From: Prorocentrum cordatum
Taxonomy: Eukaryota > Sar > Dinophyceae > Prorocentrales > Prorocentraceae
NCBI GenBank assembly: GCA_963575745.1
Contig: CAUYUJ010015849.1
Location: 458,328-522,327, forward strand
DNA: 64,000 nucleotides
Reading direction: 5' to 3'
Below, one piece after another: positions 56,395 to 64,000 of this stretch; within the stretch, counting starts at the first letter, position 1; the number at the start of each line of letters is the position of its first letter. The translations under genes were made by a program, and so were the position numbers. The notes under the pieces are model-generated. The model was not told the origin of the DNA. It did not search any database and saw only the letters and a list, made by a program, of their open reading frames with translations.

Positions 56395-56720
56395 ATGTCG
56401 TTGGCCGGCAACGTGGCGGGTGCAGTCGTAGCAGGTGCCCCTGCATTGTTGGCTGCTTCCGCTATTGATGTCATTGGCGTATCCAGAGCAGGCGCGGTAG
56501 CTTCCGTCGCCTGCGCCGCATTGACTAATGGAGCGGGTTGCCCCGCAGGTGTTGCTGTCAGAACTGCCGTGTTATTCATCATCATCGCCGCGACGCGGTT
56601 AAGCTCTTCGGGAAGGTCCCTGAGTTCGTTAGCCCCTCGAAGTATTTCCCCGTGACGATTTGCTGCGTCCTGATCTCAAGCAAGGGCACAATGCAACTCA
56701 GCTGTGATTAGACCAACGCC
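56208..56720 (-). pseudogene. Ala/Thr-rich linker between RING finger and protease
   Basis: The minus frame opens MMMNNTAVLTATPAGQPAPL and reads through PALDTPMTSIAEAANNAGAP and NDMWLRRMERAAETGAQWLQ, containing two copies of the AGxPA motif (56,532-56,546 and 56,430-56,444). It loses frame near 56,280, where the protease frame takes over. Confidence 0.6.
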
Positions 56721-56890
56721 CTGCAAATAGCGCAGGGCGCGTCAGTTGCAGCACCTTCCGTAGTGCCAGTCAACTGTCTGTCCACATGAGCGTGTGCAAC
56801 TCGGTCTCAGCACTGCGCATGGCATGTGTGACCACACTGAGGCCTCCAGACCTTGTCGCGATGCATGAAGTGGTCCAGGCATATGGCGCA
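56720..56890 (-). pseudogene. RING-H2 zinc finger inside the retrotransposon Gag-side polyprotein
   Basis: The minus strand encodes CAICLDHFMHRDKVWRPQ, CGHTCHAQC, then after an in-frame TGA (56,807-56,809) DRVAHAHVDRQLTGTTEG and CAICRALV. The order C-x2-C, x14, C-x-H, x2-H-x2-C, then C-x2-C matches a RING-H2 (C3H2C3) finger, normally the E2-binding part of ubiquitin ligases. All eight ligands are present. Only the TGA, probably from a Trp codon, breaks it. A RING finger is not a standard copia domain, though I have seen it in related dinoflagellate elements. A ubiquitin-ligase role for the element is an inference. Confidence 0.8.
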
Positions 56891-56910
56891 CTTTTTAAAG
56901 CCACCGTCGC

Positions 56911-58140
56911 TTATGACTGGCGGCGTTGCCGATGGCCTGATACGCGTCTGGCGCTCCAGAGTGGTTTCACCAAAATCATACTGGATCGGTGGGGCCGACG
57001 GTGGCTGCGTGGCTGCAAGTGCTGCTGGGTTGAACACAGGCGTCCCTGCTGCGATTGGGGTAGCAGGTTGCCCCGCGCGACCCAGCACCACGTTTGCCTG
57101 ACGCTCATGGTTGCGACGCTGGCGGGCCAACTGCATTGAGAGATTGGCCTGCTGCGCCTCGTGAGAATGGCCAGAACGTCCGGGCGCAACTCCCCCGTGG
57201 ATGATGGCGCTATCGAGCCAGGGGCCTGTTGAGCCACATCTGTATACATAGGGGTAGCCAGATATCCATAATGAGGAATCTGGCCAGGCACACCTGACGT
57301 GTAACCAGAGACGCGTGTCAAGTAGAAGTCGTCGGCTGTCGCCCGTGCATATGGGTTCTCTGGCTGCGTTCCCACACGAGGGTTACCACTCACCTGAACA
57401 TGGTAGTCAGGATACAATGGGAAGCCCAGCGGTGGTGCTGTAGGGCGCTCTGCAGCTGTCGGATCGCATGTCGCATGACTGAACAATGATGGCACGCAAC
57501 CGTACCGATTGGGGTTGTCCGGTGATGGATCTGGGCCCGGGAAATAATCCCAAGTCGGCGTCCAGCTAGCGCTGGGGAGGTCGATGCCGCCCCTACGCAT
57601 GCTCTGTGCGGCTTCGCGCATGTGCCAGTACATACACTCTTGCTGACCAACCAAACTCTCGGTCCTCTGTGCAGCATGGTGGTAAGGGAAAGCAAATTGC
57701 CCCACATGTGGACGCGGCGATGCGAACGGCGATGTCGCCTGCAAAGCCTGGTAGAGCTGCGGGTCCATCCGAATGCTTTGGAGCCTTGCCTGTAAGCTAT
57801 TGGCGCTCCCAGCACCCTGTGGGGCCCCAAATGGATTTGTGGCCCTGCTTATAAGTGCAAACGACGTAGGTTGCCCTGCAGGTACTGGCAGCTGCTGCGT
57901 CTGGGCACGCCACGGATCGTTGGCGCACAGCATGTCGGTGGAAACAAGTCCACTCGATGTCATGCCAATGACGTCTGCACTCTGGGCCTGATTCCATGAT
58001 CCGTTAGATCCCCCCGCCGGTGTCTCCGCTTGATGCACTTCTTGTAGCAAAAATACGGCAAAGAACTCGACCTCCTGGATGGGCGTCGGTTCGGGACACT
58101 TCAAGTCGCAAGGGGTTTTTAGAGTAAACCAATCTTTCAA
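56911..58140 (-). pseudogene. Long Pro/Gln-rich linker between KptA-like domain and RING
   Basis: A 409-codon open frame rich in Ala, Pro, Gln, Thr and aromatic residues, including QLYQALQATSPFASPRPHVG and YLTRVSGYTSGVPGQIPHYG, with the AGQPT copy at about 57,866-57,880. The frame then runs out and the RING finger lies in a neighbouring frame, so one indel lies near 57,130. It has no recognised domain and looks disordered. Confidence 0.6.
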
Positions 58141-58269
58141 CGATGATGCATCATTTTAAATTCGTACTTGTCGTCAATGGAAAAATTATGTCTCGGATAC
58201 TTCTGATCGTTGTCCCCCAGGTACAAGGGATTGATCCATACATGTCCCACGTGGATATACCTGCACTTA

Positions 58270-58990
58270 TCGTTGGGCAGAATGCCTATAAGCTGGGCGA
58301 TGTGAGTCGGAGGAATTCTGCCGTTCCGGCCTGCCGACATTACAATATCATTTGCGGAGCGCCAAATAACCATATCATCACAAAGCAAATTCTTCAGACT
58401 AACCATAATCAGTCCTTCGGAGTCGACGCGCAGGCCGGAGAGGATTCTGTTGTCACCAAGTAAATTATGGGCAAGCGTGAACCAACTGTCTGCCTTTTCT
58501 CTCCATGGTGTCGTCGGCGCGGCATGACAGCCCCATGCGAAGTATATTCGGGGTATTTTCCCACTGGGCACCACGAATGAAATAACAAGGTGCACCTGGT
58601 ATAATCAAATCTGTTACCCTCATATACCGTGATTCAGGGCGTGTTATCCCAGGACTGCTGTGTCCACTACTTGGGCGTATGAATTATGTCTCGTACATCT
58701 CAGTAGCGAACTTACACTCCTTGATCTGGGGACTGTTTTTGTGCATCCCAGCGTTGTCGACCATTGCAATCAAGTTCAGGCCAGTCAATGCTCGGCATGC
58801 CCAATGGCGGTTGCTGAGATACGCTGGACAGTCTCCAGGTGTTTGGGGTGGTAACGATCCCAGCCCGCAGGTGGCCACTGGTTGACCAGCTCTGAAAGCT
58901 CCACCCATCCATCAAATTCGTCTAAAGACGCCACTGCTCGCAGAAACCTATCAGAGAGATGGTTGTTGTGAAATGTTTTGCGACGAGTAG
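58270..58990 (-). pseudogene. Tpt1/KptA-like RNA 2'-phosphotransferase-like domain in the retrotransposon
   Basis: The minus strand encodes LSDRFLRAVASLDEFDGWVE followed by LSELVNQ (59.0-58.88 kb), resembling the N-terminal winged-helix of Tpt1/KptA with its DGWV.ldeLl signature. In another frame, FIRPSSGHS at 58,657-58,683 matches the IRAxQGHS box. GAQWENTPNILRMGLSC matches the HGT...W..I...GL segment (the HGT itself is degraded to IRG). RVDSEGLIMVSLKNLLCDDM and SANDIVMSAGRNGRIPPTHI (58,300-58,440) match the C-terminal strand-helix and the SxNxVIL..G..G.iPp.Y end. Tpt1/KptA enzymes remove a 2'-phosphate from RNA using NAD+. Stops (for example before FIRPSS) and frameshifts make this copy inactive. 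The family call rests on motif order, not on a search. Confidence 0.6.
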
Positions 58991-59226
58991 CAGTCGCGTG
59001 CAATTCTGAGCGGCAGCGCTGTTCCTCATGGGTCAAAATTGGACCAACAACTATGTCTGCTTTAAAGATCCCCAGCAAGTCGGTCTTCTCGGACAGATGC
59101 GCGAGCGCCGGGCGTCTAGGCAAGATGTTACGTGCAACCTGGCGGGCAAGAGCGTCCTTATCGGCAGTGCCAGCGGTGTCCTGAATGTCACGTTCCACCA
59201 CAATGTATCGATCAGACCCGTCATCA

Positions 59227-60376
59227 TTATAGGAGGTGATATTCTGGGTTGATCCTCATGCGCCTGACAGTGCGCATCCAGCCCCAATGTTGTCGGCATT
59301 CAACGGGCATTTCCAAAGTAAGAGCAGGTTGCCCCGCAGAACTCTGAGCTGCCGCCGATGCGGCGGGCGCTCGGGCGCCCGCCGATGACGGGGCAGCGCC
59401 TGCAGGTCCTCTGGGCGTCCGAAGGGTCATTGGCGGAGTACTGATGTCGAAATCAAATCGTTTCTTCTCATTGATGTTGTAGTACTCGCACTTCTTGTCT
59501 GTGGGAGCTGGCCCTGATGCCTTTGATGTCGCTTCCACTAATCTCTTATCGGCACCACGCCGCGAAGAAGAAGCATCCTTTGATGATCCCTCCAGTGCCG
59601 GCGCCCAGCCAGTCCTGTGTGTCCGGCCAGGAGTAGGGCCGCGACGTGGTACAGGACCCTTTGGAGTAGGAGTGCTGGCGCCTTGAAATGCAGCTGCTGC
59701 GGCGGCCACAGCTGGTCCTCTGGGCCGACGTCGATCAGCAGGTTGCCCCGCATATCGCTGTTGCTTGCTATCTCCAGGATTGGGGTCATCTGGGCTTTTC
59801 CTCTTCTTCTGTTTAGGCGGTGGCCTGAGCTGATCAGGTTCGAGTGACTTAGACTGACTCGACGAATCCGAAGATGGAGAAATATCACGATGCGGATCTG
59901 TCTTCGGCTTGGGAGGAGGTGCTTCCGGCGTTGCCCCTGCGGGTATCCATGGCCCATATCGCGCGGGCACTCTGCCAGCGTTAAGGTCCACACCATCAGG
60001 CTTTCAGAGTGCCACGTTCCCGATGGTGGCCTTTTCCCCTGATGGACTGGTTACATTTAGTAGCGCTATGCCTGTGATACGCAGTAGTCCTTACCCCACC
60101 TGCAGATCCAGCGCGGTAAGCGGCCCTTCTTTCTGGGGAAAGATCCTTGTCTTCAGTGGCGATCTGCCTAGGATCAATAGGACTGTCCGCATCGTAAGTG
60201 ACGTCCGCGACAGCGGAGAGGGCGTCGGAGCAATCCGAGGCGTGCCCTGCAGGAACTGCTGCCGCGGGGTCTACCGCTTCAGCCGTGCCTTCAGCTTCAT
60301 CAACTCCTTGTTGGTCGTCTCCTTCTGGCTTGGGCGAAGCAGGTTTCCCCGCGCGGCAATCGCGGTGGAATATTAA
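59227..60376 (-). pseudogene. Low-complexity Pro/Ser/Lys linker after Gag
   Basis: The frame 59,991-59,227 reads PPPKPKTDPHRDISPSSDSS, PPPKQKKRKSPDDPNPGDSK and then TDKKCEYYNINEKKRFDFDI, ending shortly before the KptA-like domain. A neighbouring frame at 60.35-60.0 kb reads AGKPASPKPEGDDQQGVDEA and PIDPRQIATEDKDLSPERRA. Copies of AGxPA lie at 60,338-60,352, 59,737-59,751 and 59,323-59,337. It is probably disordered. The run KQKKRK could be a nuclear localisation signal. Confidence 0.6.
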
Positions 60377-61180
60377 ATGCTGGACAGGTGCCAGATTCTT
60401 CCATGTCTTAATGGATTGGGGATATTTCTTGAGCTGCAGCTTGTTCGCAGTCGTCCGCCGTCAACTGCGCTGCATTTGGATCGGCAGAGTCACCCCGACC
60501 ATCACCGTGAGACCAGACCCACGGTGTCTCGCGGAAGTTCGGGCTCCTTGATGGGCGCCTCGCGGGGCAGCCGACGCTGTGGTCGGCATGCTCGAATCAC
60601 GCGCAATCAACGCCTCTGCAAAGTTTCCGTTTCTCGACGATGGCCCTCTTGAGACCGCGCTCTATTAGTTTTTCTCGTGCGTTGACAGCCCCTGCCCTTT
60701 TTGAGCGAACGATCTTGCCTTTTTCATCGCGATCAACCTTGCGAAGAGAACGCCAGCGACGAGCATGGCGATCCGCCCGGCCCTGGCCCAACCATTGTTG
60801 CATTGGATATGGGGCGGTGCACTGGCGAGCCAACCCAGCGCCCGAGCAGCCAGCAAGTCGCAAAATTTCGTCTTCTGGATATTATTCGTGAGGTTGTTCT
60901 CCTCGAGGCGGGCGCCCCCGCAGACGCCCCCGCCCTCGGGGGGGCACCAGGTCCATTGACCTTTCATGGGCGGGTTCTTTGGCTTCACCGCATCAAGAGG
61001 ATGAGGGCGCGGAAGGCCGCTAGAGCGGGCGCCGCTGGAGCGCTCGCGCGCGGTCAGGTGAGCCACTGCGGGCCCGGCCGCGACGTGCCAGACGAGCGTC
61101 GTCTCCCAATTGCTCGTTATCGTCGTTGGCGCGAGACTTGCGTCTCCAGGACTGGCAGCTTGCCGGTCGCCCCTGGCGCC

Positions 61181-61938
61181 TCATGGGGCGGTCCGAAGCT
61201 GCGGGTGCATGTTGAAATCCTTGGTTGTGGCCGAGCCCATACTGAATGCGCTCGGACAGGCCGCGAACATCTCGCGGGTTCCCCCGCAAAGGCCGCCGCC
61301 GCTCGATTCTATGTTTGTCGGATTGCCAATAACCCGAGGATAAAGCATCAACTGTAGATCCTCCTCTGCTGCAGGAATAGTGGCTTCTGAATCCGCGGGC
61401 GCCCCCGCCATTTCGCCATCTCCTTCGGCGGGCATGCGGTAATTCTCGACAAACTCAATATCAGCAGGTTGCCCCGCGATGGGTGGGCCCAGCCAGTCTG
61501 CCAGATCAATGTCATTGCGGTCAGTGAATACCTCCTCGAACAGCCCGTCGGCGCAATTCTCGAGGGACACACTGGCACTCGAACATCTGGCAGCCATGAA
61601 ATTAACAACTGCAGCTGGGCAATCGGCACGGTGGGCGAAAAGTGACTTCCAGTCAACATACTGCATATCCGAATCAGCGTGAGCCAGATGCATCGGCGAA
61701 CCTCTGCCTCCCCCATCGCCCTGAGGGCATTCGCGGCGAAAGTGCTGTGTGCTATGGCATATGTCGCACTCCGTAGTTTTACAGTTGGCATCCTTCGCGT
61801 TTCCCCGACGTCCCTTACCTTTTCCCGATGCGCGCCTATGATTCCTGCCTGCACCAAGGAATATATCTTCCTATTGTGGCCCGGTCAGGGATGCTAGAGA
61901 TGCTGGCATGCCTCTGCCTTGCAATCGCCGACGCTCAC
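61181..61938 (-). pseudogene. Gag zinc-knuckle region
   Basis: The minus frame reads GRGMPASLASLTGPQ, a TAG at 61,871-61,873, EDIFLGAGRNHRRASGKGKG and RRGNAKDANCKTTE, and then the zinc knuckle CDICHSTQHFRREC (C-x2-C-x4-H-x4-C) at 61,727-61,768. It continues MHLAHADSDMQYVDWKSLFA and FEEVFTDRNDIDLADWLGPP to 61,181. The knuckle would bind element RNA. The preceding Gag part is one base out of frame, at about 61,938. Confidence 0.85.
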
Positions 61939-62765
61939 CTGTGCCCTTTACGTCGACCCGTGCCTTTTCCCCTGAGTGCCCGTCGGGCGATACGCCGCAC
62001 TTTACGAACTGGCCTCTTCGTAAATCGCCTCCACCTGCGCGCGTGTCTCTTGCGCCCTAAGAATAACCATTGCGCCGGTTGCTCTTCCGCGAGGTTCGCG
62101 GGCATCTCGGAGTAGTCAAGGGCGGCAGCCTCGTCGCCCGAAGACGCGTCGGCGCCAGCGCCGGAGTCGAAGTCGGACTCAGAAGGTTGCCCCGCTGAGC
62201 CCATGAGGGCTGTGGCTTGCGCAAGGGGCACCGCGTCGGACGGCCCCGGGAACCTGGCCCAGGAGTCTTGCGACCCCGAAGCCGGTCCACCACTCTGAGC
62301 CAGTAGTGTAGTTGTCTCAGTTGGCTGCGGATCGTCATTCCAGACGTTATTAGCAGGTTGCCCCGCGTTTGCCTCAACGTGGAAGGTCTCGGCGCGGTGA
62401 CCGCGACTGGAAATTCCGCCAATATTGCCGGGGGTTCTCTCAGCAGTGTGTGCAGATGACCTCATGCACTCAAGTGGAGAGTCAAACTGTTGCTGGCCCC
62501 TCAGCATGCGGTGGTTTAGTGGCTGCAGGAGTTGCTGTGCACGCGATGCCCCCACCCCAAGGGCTCTAAATAAAATAACTGCTCGAATTCGGAAATTTGG
62601 GATGTTGAAGCCTGCCGTTGCAGCATCGTAGCGGGCTATCTCGGAGCGCGCCAAAGTCTGGTCGATCCGATCTCCCGCACGGGCTCGGAAGTCAGTGGGA
62701 GCTGTACCAGAGTTGGGTTGGCGTTCCTCTTCTAAATTCTCGAACTTCGTGCTTAAGGGGGACAT
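61935..62765 (-). pseudogene. Gag, second part (capsid-like helix region)
   Basis: An open frame reads RARAGDRIDQTLARSEIARY, DAATAGFNIPNFRIRAVILF, RALGVGASRAQQLLQPLNHR and HTAERTPGNIGGISSRGHRA, the helical Gag core of this element type. An acidic stretch (SESDFDSGAGADASSGDEAA) and a very basic end (RRWRRFTKRPVRKVRRIARR) follow. The ATG at 62,765 is unlikely to be the true start, because the first Gag part lies further upstream at 63.66-63.95 kb beyond the satellite. Copies of AGxPA lie at 62,352-62,366 and 62,181-62,195. Confidence 0.8.
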
Positions 62766-62884
62766 GGTGTAGGTGGCGCCGTCGGTATGGCGGCCGCCTA
62801 TATTAACACTACATTTGATTATCCCAGCGCGACCCTACCTAGGAGTTGGAGCCCCTAGGAAAGCAGCATTAGTAGTAACAATCA

Positions 62885-63565
62885 AATAAAGCTAAAGCTA
62901 AGCTAAAGCTAAGCTAAAGCTAAGCTAGAGCTAACCTACAGTTAAGCTTAAGCTAAGCTAAAGCTAAGCTAGCGCTAAGCTAAAGCTAAACGAATGCTAA
63001 ACTAAATCTACGCTGCAGCTAAGCTGCAGCTCAGCTAAAGCTCAGCTAAAGCTAAGCTAAAGCTAAGCTAAAGCTAAGCTGAAGCTAAGCTGACAAGGTC
63101 AGCTCAAGCTAAGCTGAGGCTAAGCTGAAGCTAAGCTAAAGCTAAGCTAGAGCTAAGCTAAAGCTACGCTAGAGCTAGGCTAAAGTTCTGCTGAAGCTAA
63201 GCTGCGACTAAGCTGAAGTTAAGGTAAAGCTAAGCTAAAGCTAAGCTAAAGATAAGCTAAGGATAAGCTTAAAGCCAAGCTAAAGCTCAGCTAAAGCTCA
63301 GCCAAAGCTAAGCTGAAGCTAAGCCGAAGTTAAGCTAAGGCTGAAGCTAAAGCTAAGCTGAAGTTAAGCAAAAGCTCAGCTAAAGCTCAGCTAAAGCTAA
63401 GCTGAAGCTAAGCTAAAGCTAAGCACAAGCTAAGCTAAAGCCAAGCTCAAGCTAAGGTAAAAGTAAGCGAATGCTAAGGTAAAGCTAGAGCTAAGCTAAC
63501 GCTAGGCTAAAGCTGAGCTAAAGTTAAGCTAAAGCTGAAGCTGAAGCTGAAGCTAAAGCTAAAGC
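62885..63565. repeat. AAGCTAAGCTA satellite interrupting Gag
   Basis: About 680 bases of imperfect repeats of AGCTAAAGCTAAGCTAAAGC type (mixed 5-base and 6-base units AGCTA and AGCTAA). It lies between the two recognisable parts of Gag and carries stops in every frame, so it must have inserted or expanded after the element integrated. From 63,566 to 63,640 a block CTGGGGGAACCGC is found twice (63,577 and 63,600). Confidence 0.9.
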
Positions 63566-63663
63566 TCCCAGGGGGCTGGGGGAACCGCGGGGCGGATACT
63601 GGGGGAACCGCCCGGGGCGGTTTACACTGCCCGGCCCTTTGAGCACATAGAGCAAGAACCCTT

Positions 63664-63951
63664 CTAGGCAGAGCCTAGGTAGGGAATAGCTGCTGGGGGA
63701 CTCTCATGGTTATGGTCCGTGCGAGGCCTCCCAAGCCTCGCCGCAAGGCTGCAGCTTGTTGGGAGGGCGTCATGTTGGCTGTGGTCGCGTTGATCCAGGC
63801 GTGTACCTCGCGGGCGAATTCGCGGGAAGGTACTTGACCGGACGGGCCCCAAAGGGGGCCGGTCGTTCTTGCGTCGCCTCCGCCACGGATATGTCCCACC
63901 GCACACCCGATAGCGACCCATGTGAGCCCAAATATAATAATACCAATCCAA
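63664..63951 (-). pseudogene. Gag, first part (5' continues beyond the window)
   Basis: The frame at 63,675-63,899 reads PSREFAREVHAWINATTANM, TPSQQAAALRRGLGGLARTI and TMRVPQQLFPT, matching the first helical Gag segment of dinoflagellate copia elements (FxRDVxxWxxxT..PSQQAAAxxxxLGGxAR). The pairing helix that should follow is replaced by the satellite. The frame upstream runs toward position 64,000, so the start codon and 5' LTR are outside this window. Confidence 0.7.
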
Positions 63952-64000
63952 TGGCCTCGCAGGTCGTGGTCGGATGTAGTCGGTTTGGGTTTCCGATATG

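Larger units (their letters stand above)
48131..63951 (-). mobile_element. Decayed Ty1/copia-type LTR retrotransposon of dinoflagellate type, 5'-truncated by window end
   Basis: Read from high to low coordinates, the minus strand carries Gag (63.95-61.2 kb, split by a satellite), zinc knuckle (61.75 kb), linkers, a Tpt1/KptA-like domain (59.0-58.27 kb), a RING-H2 finger (56.89-56.72 kb), an aspartic protease (55.95-55.41 kb), a conserved unknown domain (54.75-54.2 kb), a cytosine-methyltransferase-like domain (53.43-52.53 kb), a Cys-rich module (52.3-52.05 kb), integrase (51.6-50.75 kb), reverse transcriptase (49.55-48.75 kb) and RNase H (48.72-48.13 kb). Integrase before reverse transcriptase defines the copia order. 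Every domain has stops, frameshifts or lost catalytic residues, so the copy cannot work by itself. The copy is nonetheless recent enough that domains remain easy to read. At least 15.8 kb is present, which is very long for a copia element. The extra modules explain the length. Confidence 0.9.

Noticed and set aside
61836-61938. A 103-base GT...AG intron in Gag: GTGAGC at 61,938 and CATAG ending at 61,836 join two coding frames in phase.
   Set aside because: The supposed intron itself encodes family-like Gag sequence (MPASLASLTGPQ, a stop, EDIFLGAGRNH) in the same frame as the downstream zinc knuckle. A one-base frameshift at about 61,938 plus one TAG explains everything without splicing.

Overview
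This window looks like nuclear DNA of a dinoflagellate. The strongest evidence is an exact 22-base dinoflagellate spliced-leader sequence (DinoSL) on the minus strand at 39,844-39,865, followed directly by a 15-base truncated second copy. That arrangement is the known mark of a spliced mRNA copied back into the genome. Sparse genes, GC richness, enormous simple-sequence tracts, many unrelated tandem-repeat families and decayed retroelements of dinoflagellate type all fit. No intact, confidently identifiable host gene was found, and most long open frames are artefacts of stop-free simple repeats.

Layout. Positions 1-28.8 kb are almost entirely repeats: CTC/GAG, GAT and CAT tracts; a 3.4-kb imperfect GTC array at 13.32-16.76 kb; and tandem arrays with units of about 83, 88, 160, 340-367, 100, 47 and 90 bp. 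One repeat family of about 90-100 bp forms three separate arrays (5.17-5.96, 9.23-9.69 and 20.5-21.1 kb), the first inverted relative to the others. A few coding-like stretches (0.67-1.8, 17.9-18.5 and 21.1-21.4 kb) are not recognised.

Positions 28.8-37.8 kb are GC-rich. They hold a decayed non-LTR (LINE-like) retrotransposon on the minus strand, with a reverse transcriptase at about 32.1-32.65 kb and an RNase H-like end near 30.85 kb. A coiled-coil ORF at 34.2-35.1 kb may be its upstream part. At 37.8-39.87 kb lies the spliced-leader-tagged retrogene candidate, a hydrophobic, internally repetitive and frame-broken protein. Positions 40-48 kb are mostly low complexity, with a roughly 206-bp near-perfect palindrome at 42.62-42.82 kb and an unassigned coding-like plus-strand stretch at 43.1-45.05 kb.

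Positions 48.13-63.95 kb hold one very long, decayed Ty1/copia-type element on the minus strand; its 5' end lies beyond the window. Its domain order is unusual: Gag fragment, an AGCT-rich satellite splitting Gag, second Gag part, zinc knuckle, long linker, a Tpt1/KptA-like RNA 2'-phosphotransferase-like domain, linker, a RING-H2 finger, an aspartic protease with its catalytic Asp lost, a conserved unknown domain, a cytosine-methyltransferase-like domain with an in-frame 357-bp tandem duplication, a Cys-rich module, integrase, reverse transcriptase and RNase H. A 15-base sequence encoding Ala-Gly-x-Pro-Ala, able to fold as a tiny GNRA-type hairpin, recurs about 15 times through the Gag-to-protease half. 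The most interesting candidate system here is this retroelement carrying RNA-repair-like, ubiquitin-ligase-like and DNA-methyltransferase-like modules plus the dispersed AGxPA hairpin motif.
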